Shown here in pieces: positions 1-6,940 of a stretch of 16,962 nt of DNA. Each line of letters begins with the position of its first letter. Position 1 is the first letter of the stretch. The stretch is taken from contig JAKIYU010000019.1 of NCBI GenBank assembly GCA_022708385.1, positions 1-16,962 on the forward strand. Reading direction: 5' to 3'. Below the pieces are notes generated by a model that made no database searches, was not told the origin of the DNA, and saw nothing but the letters and a program-made list of their open reading frames with translations. Made by a program: the position numbers and the translations under genes. This DNA comes from Bacteroidota bacterium. Lineage in GTDB: Bacteria > Bacteroidota > Bacteroidia > Bacteroidales > PXBB01.

Positions 1-978
1 GCCGAGGGGGTCGCCATACACTTCAATAAAGCCATTGACAAAATCTACTGTAGAGTTGGTGTCGTTGAGCCAGAGGATGCTGTAAGTATCAAATGTCCTG
101 AGGTCGCCCGTTTTGTAAAACTCAATAAGTTTTTCCAAGGCTTTCTTCTGGGCTTCATTTTCGGCCACTGTGGTGGCTTTTTCGAGCCAGTAAACAATTT
201 TCTCGATGGCCTGTGTGTACATACCGCCCACCTTCCACACTTTTTCAACCACCTTGCCTTTTTCGGCTACCACTTTGGAGTTAAGTCCATACGAAATGGG
301 ATGGGGGTCGTTTCTGTCAGTAATACTGTTATAGTATTTTTCTACCATTTTTTGCGTCACCCCTTCGTAAAAATTCGTGGCCGAGGCAGCAACAATATCT
401 TTTTTGGTATCCTGTTCAATCTTTTTGGAGTCTTTTTTCTCGTCAAAGAGCAGCGGCAGAATAATTTTTGTGAAGTCTTCAAGCGATTGTCCCTGTGACA
501 GGGGGAATGCAGCTTCGGGAGAATTTTTGACAAGGTTTGCAAAGTATTCCTGACTGAATTCAGGTTTGAACTTGTCTGAAGCATAATGATGATGGATGCC
601 ATTCGAGACAAATACCCGCTTGACATAGACCATAAATTTTTCAAAATCAGGGGCTTTCCTGTCGCCGCTGTACTTTTCGACTATTTGTTGCAGGGTGGTA
701 CGGATGAGCAGGTTGTTTTTGTAATTCTGGTCCCAGATGATATCGTAACCCGACTGGGCGGCTTCGTAAAGGTAGTACAGCAGGGTTTTCTGTTGCAGGC
801 TCAGTTCCTCAAAGCCAGGAATTTTATACCGCAGGATTTTAATGTCAGCAAACTGTTCAACCTGATATTGAAACGTGTCGGCCGGTTGTTCATTTACAAC
901 TTCTTTCTTAGGTTCAGGGTTCTGGCACCCGAAATACAAGAGACTTGATGTCATCATAAAAAATAATAGTTTTTTCAT
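1..978 (-). CDS. Dipeptidyl-peptidase III (M49), lipoprotein, 5' part only
   Basis: The reading frame starts at the ATG at 976-978 and stays open for 326 codons to the left edge, so only the N-terminal half is present. It begins MKKLLFFMMTSSLLYFGC, a lipoprotein signal peptide with the lipidated cysteine at residue 18, so the enzyme should be anchored in an envelope membrane. Stretches such as YDIIWDQNYKNNLLIR and, at the edge, GFIEVYGDPLG resemble the N-terminal lobe of the M49 family; human DPP III has a similar FIESYRDPFG segment. M49 enzymes are zinc peptidases that release dipeptides from short peptides. The zinc motif (HEXXGH in known members) would lie beyond the edge and cannot be checked. 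The gene follows the phospholipase-like gene by 39 nt on the same strand, so the two may be co-transcribed. Family assignment is fairly firm; substrate is unknown. Confidence 0.82.
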   Translation of the reverse strand, partial: MKKLLFFMMTSSLLYFGCQNPEPKKEVVNEQPADTFQYQVEQFADIKILRYKIPGFEELSLQQKTLLYYLYEAAQSGYDIIWDQNYKNNLLIRTTLQQIVEKYSGDRKAPDFEKFMVYVKRVFVSNGIHHHYASDKFKPEFSQEYFANLVKNSPEAAFPLSQGQSLEDFTKIILPLLFDEKKDSKKIEQDTKKDIVAASATNFYEGVTQKMVEKYYNSITDRNDPHPISYGLNSKVVAEKGKVVEKVWKVGGMYTQAIEKIVYWLEKATTVAENEAQKKALEKLIEFYKTGDLRTFDTYSILWLNDTNSTVDFVNGFIEVYGDPLG

Positions 979-1017
979 AAATAAATATTCAATGTTTTAG
1001 ATTAAATTTTCTGTTCT

Positions 1018-2016
1018 TTACTGTATGCTTTCCTCGGGATTGGCCCTGCCTTTGGGCTTACCGGTGCGCCACATATCGTCGAGCTCTTTAAGTTCCTTTT
1101 TGTGGGCGTCTGATATTTCTTTGTTATCGAGCCGTTTGAGGTCGGGTTGTCCGGCATCTACCCAGGCCGTGAGCCAGAAACTGCCGACAGCACGAATGGC
1201 TTTGCGCATCTGGCGCTCGACCATGTTATTCATCTTTTGTTCAAAAAGTCGGGAATACTCTTCGGAGTATTGTTTTACCGTGACATTGCCTCTTTGTTCA
1301 AAAGTAAAAACCTTATCCGCAGGGAAACTGTCCTTCATAAAATCGAGCACGGCATAAATGGTATCTATGGCGGCATGGCTTTCCTTAACAAGTTGCCAGG
1401 CATATTTGGCCGGTTTGTCAATATATACAGCGCGACCTACAAAGAAGTTGTATTTTTCGGCTGATAGTTCGGGCAGTCGGGTCTCCCAAAAACCGTGTAT
1501 GCCCTTTTCGTCGGGTGTGCGTCCATTATAAAATTTGGTATTGTGCAAAGGTGTACAGGCATCGGCAATATAATGTCCTATGTTGGCTGCATTAAACAAT
1601 ATCCTGTCCAGATCTTCCTCTTTGAAGGCTTCCTTGAGCCTGAAATACATGGTGTAGATGTTATAAGGCAGCATGCCGTGCTTTAAAAGTGTATCCTCAG
1701 TGTATTTACTCACTGCATCGCGCCAGTAAAGAGGGATGGAATCAATAGGCCCGTACAGTTCAAGGTCCATGTAGTGCTTGGGCGCTTCCCCTTCCACCAC
1801 CTGCGTGCGCCGGTCGGGGTCAATGGCATGCTCGGTAATGTATTCGATGTTCTTTTTGAAAAAACCTATCATCCCCGACGGCAGGGTAAACACAGCCATG
1901 CGGTTAATTTTGCGGTGGGCATAAAACCCCCACGAGTACAGCGATGAATAGTTAACCAATACCAAACATGTTATCAAAAGCAGTATTGATAAATTTTTGA
2001 TATAGTTTTTTTTCAT
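1018..2016 (-). CDS. Secreted zinc-dependent phospholipase C / S1-P1 nuclease-fold protein
   Basis: The 332-residue product has an N-terminal hydrophobic signal peptide (about residues 1-28) ending just before Trp29. The mature start SWGFYAH is the signature of the zinc phospholipase C / S1-P1 nuclease superfamily, in which the mature N-terminal Trp and a following His (here H34) bind zinc. Further likely metal ligands are D66, H81 in KHYMDLE, H148 and D152 in GHYIADACTPLH, H158, and H174 in GIHGFWE. The family is mainly helical and hydrolyses phosphodiester bonds in phospholipids or nucleic acids; sequence alone does not decide which. The protein probably acts in the periplasm or outside the cell. 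The DPP III lipoprotein starts 39 nt downstream. No convincing -7 element was seen upstream. Confidence 0.8.
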   Translation of the reverse strand: MKKNYIKNLSILLLITCLVLVNYSSLYSWGFYAHRKINRMAVFTLPSGMIGFFKKNIEYITEHAIDPDRRTQVVEGEAPKHYMDLELYGPIDSIPLYWRDAVSKYTEDTLLKHGMLPYNIYTMYFRLKEAFKEEDLDRILFNAANIGHYIADACTPLHNTKFYNGRTPDEKGIHGFWETRLPELSAEKYNFFVGRAVYIDKPAKYAWQLVKESHAAIDTIYAVLDFMKDSFPADKVFTFEQRGNVTVKQYSEEYSRLFEQKMNNMVERQMRKAIRAVGSFWLTAWVDAGQPDLKRLDNKEISDAHKKELKELDDMWRTGKPKGRANPEESIQ

Positions 2017-2117
2017 TTATAATTTTGTTAGAAAAAGAAAATTATTAAAAATTTAGGTTATAAATGTTCACAAGGTTTACGAAGCTATCTTAAAGGTTTG
2101 CAAAGTATTATCATTTA

Positions 2118-2308
2118 TTAATTTTATTTGGCCCTCTTTACCCCCATACCCCCTTCCCCGATAGTTATCTGGAGGGCCTTCCCAACACACGTTCTGAAAG
2201 GCAATCCCTTTAGGAAACTTAAGGGTGTGGGCGAGCATTTGAAATAAACTCCGAACTTTCCTGCGGCAAGCAGGCTCCAAACTCCGAACTCCGAACTCTA
2301 ACCCCTTA
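2118..2308. repeat. Repeat-rich intergenic stretch with inverted and tandem repeats
   Basis: The gap between gcvT and the phospholipase-like gene contains structured, non-coding-looking DNA. A 7-bp inverted pair GGCCCTC/GAGGGCC lies at 2130-2136 and 2172-2178 and flanks a C-rich tract. A small hairpin CCTGC/GCAGG lies at 2260-2274. A short unit AACTCCG is repeated at 2246-2253 and tandemly at 2279-2297, followed by repeats of TTAACC up to about 2318. A 67-codon frame on the minus strand (2077-2280) runs through these repeats and has no recognisable domain. The composition suggests a dispersed intergenic repeat or the remains of one. The hairpin lies downstream of the gcvT stop on the minus strand and could contribute to termination, but no clear T-tract follows it. 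Confidence 0.4.
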
Positions 2309-2311
2309 ACC

Positions 2312-3400
2312 TTAACCTTTATAAAACGGCATCTTCACCACTTTGGCCTTCAGCAGTTTTTCTCTGACTTTTATATAGATGATTGTATCAATCTTCGAAA
2401 ATTCAGTTTTTACCTGCCCAGTTCCTATGGGAATTTTAAGGGAGGGGGACATGGTACCCGAACACACAACGCCAATTTTATTTCCTGCTTCATCGCAAAT
2501 TTCATAATCCTGGCGCGGAATGCCTTTGTCTATAAGTTCAAACCCAACAACTTTCTTGCTCACGCCGTTATTTTTCTGGTTGAGCAGGTATTCCTTATCA
2601 ATGAAATTTTTGTAGTCGGTGAACTTGGTTATCCATCCCAGTCCGGCTTCGATGGGGGATGTTTCGTCGTTAATTTCGTGGCCATAAAGGCAGAATCCCA
2701 TTTCGAGACGGAGGGTGTCGCGGGCCGCAAGGCCTATGGGCTTGATGCCGAATTCTTTACCGGCTTCAAAAACGGCATTCCAGATGTGTGCGGCATCTTC
2801 GTTTTTAAAGTAAATTTCGCAGCCGCCTGAACCCGTATAACCTGTGGTAGAAAGAAGTACATCCTTAATACCTGCAAAGGTGAGGTATTTAAAAGTATAG
2901 TATTCCATGTCCGTTATGGGGGTTTCGGTCAACTTCTGCATAGCTTTGAGGGCAAGCGGGCCCTGAATGGCGAGCTGCGAGGTTTCGTCGGAAGCGTTGT
3001 ACAAAGAAACTCCGAATTTGTTCTGACTGTTAAGCCAAGCCCAGTCTTTGTCGATGTTTGATGCATTGACCACAAGGAGATAGGTTTCGGTGTTCATCCT
3101 GTAGGTAAGGAAGTCGTCCACGATACCGCCTTTGCCATTGGGGAAGCAGCAGTATTGCACCTTGCCGTCGGTAAGTTTGGAAGCGTCGTTGGAGCTTACC
3201 CACTGAACAAAATCGAGCGCTTTGGGGCCTTTAACCCAAATTTCGCCCATGTGCGACACATCGAACACACCCACACCCTTGCGCACGGTTTCGTGCTCTG
3301 CATTAACACCTTCGAACTGCACAGGCATATTAAAACCTGCAAAGGGAACAATCTTGCCACCCATGGCCTCGTGAAATTTTATAAATGCTGTATTTTTCAT
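2312..3400 (-). CDS. gcvT: Aminomethyltransferase, glycine cleavage T-protein
   Basis: This 362-residue protein is full length for the family. It transfers the methylene group from the aminomethyl-lipoyl arm of H-protein to tetrahydrofolate, releasing ammonia, in the cytoplasmic glycine cleavage system. Typical segments are present in order: [11 protein letters not shown] near residue 21, [10 protein letters not shown] near 45, the [14 protein letters not shown] segment with the family's catalytic Asp at 95 or 96, [34 protein letters not shown], and the C-terminal barrel with GTMSPSL. No gcvH or gcvP is adjacent, so this is a stand-alone gcvT, which is common in Bacteroidota. A consensus promoter lies 53-82 bp upstream of the start. 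Confidence 0.97.
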   Translation of the reverse strand: MKNTAFIKFHEAMGGKIVPFAGFNMPVQFEGVNAEHETVRKGVGVFDVSHMGEIWVKGPKALDFVQWVSSNDASKLTDGKVQYCCFPNGKGGIVDDFLTYRMNTETYLLVVNASNIDKDWAWLNSQNKFGVSLYNASDETSQLAIQGPLALKAMQKLTETPITDMEYYTFKYLTFAGIKDVLLSTTGYTGSGGCEIYFKNEDAAHIWNAVFEAGKEFGIKPIGLAARDTLRLEMGFCLYGHEINDETSPIEAGLGWITKFTDYKNFIDKEYLLNQKNNGVSKKVVGFELIDKGIPRQDYEICDEAGNKIGVVCSGTMSPSLKIPIGTGQVKTEFSKIDTIIYIKVREKLLKAKVVKMPFYKG

Positions 3401-3452
3401 GATAATTTGTAATATGTTTTTTGAATTTTGTAATTAAAATGACTTGCACCAA

Positions 3453-3482
3453 CAAAAATATAAATTTATGTGCTTGCTCAAA
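3453..3482 (-). promoter_or_regulatory. Bacteroidota-type promoter of gcvT
   Basis: On the minus strand TTTG (3479-3482) is followed after 18 nt by TATTTTTG (3453-3460), matching the Bacteroidota consensus TTTG / TAnnTTTG with normal spacing. The start codon lies about 50 nt downstream, giving a short leader. Confidence 0.6.
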
Positions 3483-3578
3483 TAATTATTTGTTAGAATT
3501 TAGTATTACTACTTGATTGCTCATGTAACACTTTGTATTTTAAATACATAGACAAATATATTGTTAAATATTGAAAAA

Positions 3579-3597
3579 TGTTCACATTTTGTGAACA
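3579..3597. promoter_or_regulatory. Perfect palindromic operator of the higBA operon
   Basis: A perfect inverted repeat TGTTCACA-TTT-TGTGAACA lies 32 bp before the higB start and directly upstream of a -7 element. HigA-type antitoxins bind short palindromes at their own promoter through the HTH domain, so this is the natural autorepression site. That role is inferred from position. Confidence 0.6.
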
Positions 3598-3605
3598 AAA
3601 TGTAT

Positions 3606-3613
3606 TATCTTTG
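3606..3613 (+). promoter_or_regulatory. -7 element (TATCTTTG) of the higBA operon
   Basis: TATCTTTG matches TAnnTTTG exactly. Transcription would start a few bases after 3613, leaving a leader of only about 10 nt before the higB ATG. The upstream -33 region overlaps the palindromic operator, where TTTG (3588-3591) is only 14 nt away, shorter than usual. Confidence 0.55.
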
Positions 3614-3628
3614 CATAAAATATCTTAG

Positions 3629-3973
3629 ATGGTTCGCATTATTACAGTTAAGCATATTAAAGAATTTGGGGACGAACATCCGCAATATGCAAAAGCCTTA
3701 AATGCTTGGGTTAAGATTGTTCAAGACGAAAATACGATCTGGCTAAAACCGCAGGATATTGTTGAAACATTTGGAGAAAAAGCTGTAGATTTGATAAAAC
3801 CCGAAAGAGCTGTAATTGACATTAAAGGTAATCATATACGCGTTATTATTAAATATCAATTTTTTGTAAAGATTAAGAAATGCAGCATCTATATTAAATG
3901 GATTGGCAGTCATGCAGATTATGACAAATTATGCAAAAAAAATCTACAATATGATATAGATATGTTTAAATAA
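3629..3973 (+). CDS. higB: HigB-family type II toxin (mRNA interferase)
   Basis: The 114-residue protein matches the HigB toxin family by its C-terminal half: the RAVIDIKGNHIRVIIKYQF segment (about residues 60-78) followed by YIKWIGSHADYDKL (about 88-101), which closely follows the typical FVKWIGTHAEYDKL signature. These toxins adopt a RelE-like fold and cut mRNA on translating ribosomes unless bound by HigA. The gene is first in its operon, toxin before antitoxin, as is characteristic of higBA. The antitoxin starts 13 nt after its stop. It sits downstream of a palindromic operator and a -7 element with a very short leader. The gene symbol denotes the family, not a verified orthologue. Confidence 0.87.
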   Translation: MVRIITVKHIKEFGDEHPQYAKALNAWVKIVQDENTIWLKPQDIVETFGEKAVDLIKPERAVIDIKGNHIRVIIKYQFFVKIKKCSIYIKWIGSHADYDKLCKKNLQYDIDMFK

Positions 3974-3980
3974 AGGAGGA
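3973..3980 (+). promoter_or_regulatory. Strong Shine-Dalgarno site of higA
   Basis: AAGGAGGA ends 6 nt before the higA ATG. A near-perfect ribosome binding site is unusual in Bacteroidota and is not seen at the other plus-strand starts in this window. Confidence 0.7.
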
Positions 3981-3986
3981 AGTAAA

Positions 3987-4484
3987 ATGAAACTAAAAAT
4001 TATCAAAACAGAAGAAGAATACAAATTAGCTGTAAACTACCTTGAAGAGTTAGGAGACAACCCTGATTTTGAAAACATTCCTGATTTGATTGAAAAATAT
4101 GAGTTGTTGGAAAAGCTTATTGAAGACTACGAAAAAAAGAATTACCCATTAGAAAAAGGCGACCCTATTGAAATAATAAAACTTAAAATGGCTTATATGG
4201 GCCTTAAACAAAAAGACCTTATTCAATCAATTGGAAGCAAAGGATGTGTTTCGGATGTACTTAACAAAAAAAGAGCACTCTCAAAAAGCATGATTCGAAA
4301 CCTGTCAGAATTATTAAACATAAGCCAGGACATATTAAACACTGAATATGAATTGTGTAAGACAAAAGAAAAAACATGCAATGATATGGTAAGACTCCTT
4401 TTTCCAAATATTTCAGAGCAGGTATGGCATTTTGTTGATGGATTTAGTCAAAACACAAAAAAACAGCATGCATTTCTTCGCTAA
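3987..4484 (+). CDS. higA: HigA-family antitoxin (XRE HTH) with C-terminal extension
   Basis: The product has 165 residues. Its first about 125 residues follow the HigA antitoxin pattern: an N-terminal helical toxin-binding part (IKTEEEYKLAVNYLEELGD, then a YELLEKLIEDYEKKNYPLEK segment), then an XRE-type helix-turn-helix (LKMAYMGLKQKDLIQSIGSK with VSDVLNKKRALSKSMIRNLS). It should neutralise HigB and repress the operon through the palindrome at 3579-3597. Ordinary family members end near the position of NTEYEL, at about residue 124. Here about 40 extra residues follow (CKTKEKTCNDMVRLLFPN and onward), with no domain I recognise. The extension could be a real added domain or an old stop-codon loss. 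Translation is favoured by a strong Shine-Dalgarno site. Confidence 0.85.
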   Translation: MKLKIIKTEEEYKLAVNYLEELGDNPDFENIPDLIEKYELLEKLIEDYEKKNYPLEKGDPIEIIKLKMAYMGLKQKDLIQSIGSKGCVSDVLNKKRALSKSMIRNLSELLNISQDILNTEYELCKTKEKTCNDMVRLLFPNISEQVWHFVDGFSQNTKKQHAFLR

Positions 4485-4515
4485 AATCTATGACACAAAA
4501 TAAAAAATATTTAAG

Positions 4516-6198
4516 ATGAAAACTATAACATTTTACTCATATAAAGGCGGTGTTGGAAGAACCTTGACACTGGCTAATATTGCTAAAAGACTATCAGAAT
4601 TCCAGAAAAAAGTATGTATTATTGATTTTGATTTAGAGGCTCCGGGGATTCACCATAAATTCAAAAATAATATCAATATTGAATCCCTGAAAAATGGAAT
4701 AGTGGATTATATTGAATTTTATTCAAAAAACAAAAAGCTGCCAGAGTATCTACAAGATTATATTACCCCAATTAGTTTTAAAAGTAAGAATTTTAAAGAT
4801 ATTGATTTGATTGCAGCCGGCAGTGTTTTTAATGAAAAATACTGGCATACTTTATTTAATATTGATTGGAATTCACTGTTTTATAAAAAAGATAGTTATG
4901 GTGTGGCACTGTTTGTTGATTTAAAGGAACGAATCCGCAAAGAATTAAAGCCAGATTATTTGCTGATTGATTCAAGAACAGGAATCTCTGAAATTTCAGG
5001 CATATCACTTTCAATTTTCGCTGATGAGATCGTTTTATTTGCCGCTAATAATGATGAAAATATTTGGGGTATTAAACAAGTCCTAAAATCATTATCAAAG
5101 CCAGAAAACACACTTGTCGGCAAGTTGCCAAAGATAAATTTTGTATTATGTAGAATTCCATTTTTTAATAATCCTGATAAAAAGTATTTAACTCAAACTC
5201 CTATAAATATTTTTGAAAGGTCAATTAAAAAATTTATTGAAGAAAATAATATTAAAATAAAATATCAAAATACTATCGTTTTACATTCTGATTCAAGTTT
5301 AGAATTAGAAGAAAAACTTCTAATGGGATACGAATTTGAAAATGAATGCGCCGAAAGTCGGTCCAATAAAAGTATAAACAACCAACCTATTGCTAAAGAT
5401 TACTTAAACCTTTTTGAAGAACTTACTAAGGATCAATTAACACCTAAAGAGAAAGTCTTTTTTAATAAGCTAAAGAAAGCGGAATTCAATATAGAAACTT
5501 CATTAAAAATTTCAGATATAAGTAAAAAAATTGAGCTACTAAAAGAAGCTATTGAGTTGAACCCAAAATCAGATGAAGCACATATTATATTAGCCAAAAT
5601 ATATTGTATCAAGAAATTATATGATAAAGCTCTTGAACATACTGAGATTGCAATTAAGATAAATAATTCTTCGAACGAATATTTATATCTTAAAGGAGCA
5701 ATTTTATATGAATTGGGCAAAATTGAAATTGCAATTGGTTTATTAAAAAAAGTATTAAAGTCTAATGAGAGCTTTTATGGTGCGCTTTTGTTATTAGGCA
5801 ATATTTATTTAGAAAGAAAGGACTTTAAGACCGCACTCAGTTTTTATAATAAAATAATAGAATTTTACCCTGATTTTTATGGTGGATATAATTGTGTTGG
5901 AAATTTATACAGAAAAATAAAAGATTATGAATCAGCATTTAAATATACTTATAGGGCTTTAGAACTAAACCCAAAAGACCCTTTCAGCAACGCCACCCTT
6001 GCAGAAATTTATGCAGAAAAGGGTAATACAAATGAGTTTTTTAAAAACTTTGAACTTGCATTATCTTTTGGACTACAAAAGGAAGATTTAGAAAAAATAC
6101 TTATCAAAGAAGAAACGTATAAGATATTTTTTAACAATCCAAATTTTATTAAATTATTAATTAAACACAATATCAATATTGATTTGTCAAAATATTAA
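4516..6198 (+). CDS. KGGVGR-variant ParA/MinD-like ATPase with TPR repeats
   Basis: The 560-residue protein opens with MKTITFYSYKGGVGRTLTLAN, a deviant Walker A motif of the ParA/MinD class in which the usual P-loop Lys is replaced by Arg15 while the signature Lys10 remains. Other landmarks are IIDFDLEAPGIH (about residues 35-46, switch I) and YLLIDSRTGISEISG (about 148-162, Walker B/switch II). From about residue 325 to 535 there are five to six tetratricopeptide repeats, such as KSDEAHIILAKIYCIKKLYDKALEH written in the usual 34-residue spacing. KGGVGR-motif ATPases occur in predicted bacterial conflict and signalling systems, and the TPR part probably binds a partner. It starts 31 nt after higA and lies in the same AT-rich island. 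It is unlikely to be a chromosome-partition ParA, because no ParB or parS is seen. The exact function is unknown. Confidence 0.82.
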   Translation: MKTITFYSYKGGVGRTLTLANIAKRLSEFQKKVCIIDFDLEAPGIHHKFKNNINIESLKNGIVDYIEFYSKNKKLPEYLQDYITPISFKSKNFKDIDLIAAGSVFNEKYWHTLFNIDWNSLFYKKDSYGVALFVDLKERIRKELKPDYLLIDSRTGISEISGISLSIFADEIVLFAANNDENIWGIKQVLKSLSKPENTLVGKLPKINFVLCRIPFFNNPDKKYLTQTPINIFERSIKKFIEENNIKIKYQNTIVLHSDSSLELEEKLLMGYEFENECAESRSNKSINNQPIAKDYLNLFEELTKDQLTPKEKVFFNKLKKAEFNIETSLKISDISKKIELLKEAIELNPKSDEAHIILAKIYCIKKLYDKALEHTEIAIKINNSSNEYLYLKGAILYELGKIEIAIGLLKKVLKSNESFYGALLLLGNIYLERKDFKTALSFYNKIIEFYPDFYGGYNCVGNLYRKIKDYESAFKYTYRALELNPKDPFSNATLAEIYAEKGNTNEFFKNFELALSFGLQKEDLEKILIKEETYKIFFNNPNFIKLLIKHNINIDLSKY

Positions 6199-6260
6199 TA
6201 ATACCTTAATTTGTTTAAGTACGTAATATATTAATGACAATCAATTAATCACTTTATTGC

Positions 6261-6575
6261 ATGCCCCAAGCAATAACCATCAATATTCTCAACGAAACAG
6301 GCTCAAACTTAGCCGTTACTCAGCAAAGCGGGCAACTTGTGTTTGATAAAATTAACAAAGCCCTTACACGTGGACTTATTGTAAATATAGATTTTCTTAA
6401 TATTGAACTAATTACACCTGCTTTTCTGAATGCGGCAATTGGTCAGTTATACAGCAAGTATTCAAGCAATGAGTTACAAGAGAAAATAAAACTTCAAAAT
6501 GTACTCCAGGATGATTTGGGGTTGTTTCAAAAGATTTTAAACAATGCCAAAGTATATTTTAAAGTCTCACAATAG
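6261..6575 (+). CDS. STAS-like DUF4325 protein
   Basis: The 104-residue product resembles the small STAS-like DUF4325 family. An N-terminal strand region (ITINILNETGSNLAVTQQSG) and a helix (QLVFDKINKALTRG) are followed by the recognisable core IVNIDFLNIELITPAFLNAAIGQLY, which parallels the STAS pattern of a strand, a loop with a conserved Thr/Ser and Pro, then a helix. Family members are thought to act in protein-protein switching rather than catalysis, and often sit beside ATPases or histidine-kinase-like proteins. It lies 62 nt after the KGGVGR ATPase on the same strand, with no clear promoter in between, so it may be its partner. Its precise role is not known. Confidence 0.7.
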   Translation: MPQAITINILNETGSNLAVTQQSGQLVFDKINKALTRGLIVNIDFLNIELITPAFLNAAIGQLYSKYSSNELQEKIKLQNVLQDDLGLFQKILNNAKVYFKVSQ

Positions 6576-6609
6576 AGTTACTGAATTGCAAGCATTTAAG
6601 ACTTTATTG

Positions 6610-6633
6610 AAATAAAATCTTTTTTTATTTTTT
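6610..6633 (+). terminator. Possible AT-only terminator hairpin after the STAS-like gene
   Basis: Inverted arms AAATAAAA (6610-6617) and TTTTATTT (6623-6630) with a 5-nt loop are followed by TTT. The stem has no G or C and would be weak, so this is tentative. It also marks the region where the metallophosphoesterase remnant begins. Confidence 0.25.
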
Positions 6634-6890
6634 GAAATACGCTTTACAGAAAAGCAAAGACCGAAAATTCTGGTTGTAACACACTATTTGCCTACTTATC
6701 AGAACTATCCCGATAAATACAAATGCTCACCGCTTAATGATGCATTTACAGTGGAACTCAGCCAACTAATTTTTGAGTCCCAGCCTGACGTGTGGATTTA
6801 CGGTCACTCTCCTGATACATCGGCAACCATGTTTTCAGCATTGTTAACCGACACAATCAAACTATTTTTATTAACAATGACATAAGTTGA
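6616..6890 (+). pseudogene. Metallophosphoesterase C-terminal remnant
   Basis: An open frame without a proper ATG reads RPKILVVTHYLPTYQNYPDK from 6658 and continues to VWIYGHSPDTS at about 6820. The VVTHYLP segment and the YGHS motif are the two histidine-containing metal-binding motifs at the C-terminal end of calcineurin-like metallophosphoesterases; typical members read YGHSH, and here the second His is replaced by Pro. The N-terminal half with the D-x-H and GNH[DE] motifs is absent. Downstream of YGHS the frame loses resemblance; a neighbouring frame reads NQTIFINNDIS before a stop at 6888-6890, which suggests a frameshift. This is a decayed fragment at the right-hand edge of the AT-rich island, not a working gene. 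The rest of the 6576-6940 gap holds only the promoter of the next gene. Confidence 0.72.
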
Positions 6891-6903
6891 CACTAAGGCG
6901 GTT

Positions 6904-6911
6904 TATCTTTG
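6904..6911 (+). promoter_or_regulatory. -7 element (TATCTTTG) before the AAA+ ATPase gene
   Basis: TATCTTTG matches TAnnTTTG exactly, 29 nt before the ATG at 6941. A TTG lies 14 nt further upstream, closer than the usual spacing, so only the -7 element is convincing. It would drive the AAA+ and dikinase genes. Confidence 0.5.
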
Positions 6912-6940
6912 TACTTTTAAATAAAATAATGCTGTAATAT

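Noticed and set aside
2077..2280. 67-codon frame on the minus strand between the phospholipase-like gene and gcvT
   Set aside because: It runs through short inverted and tandem repeats, shows no domain or homology I recognise, and has a composition typical of intergenic repeats.
4516..6198. Chromosome or plasmid partition ParA, which would suggest a plasmid origin
   Set aside because: The P-loop is the KGGVGR variant, the C-terminus is a TPR array, and no ParB gene or centromere-like repeats are nearby.
6688..6885. Short stand-alone gene starting with TTG
   Set aside because: Homology to metallophosphoesterases begins upstream of this start and the protein lacks most of the domain, so it is a pseudogene fragment.
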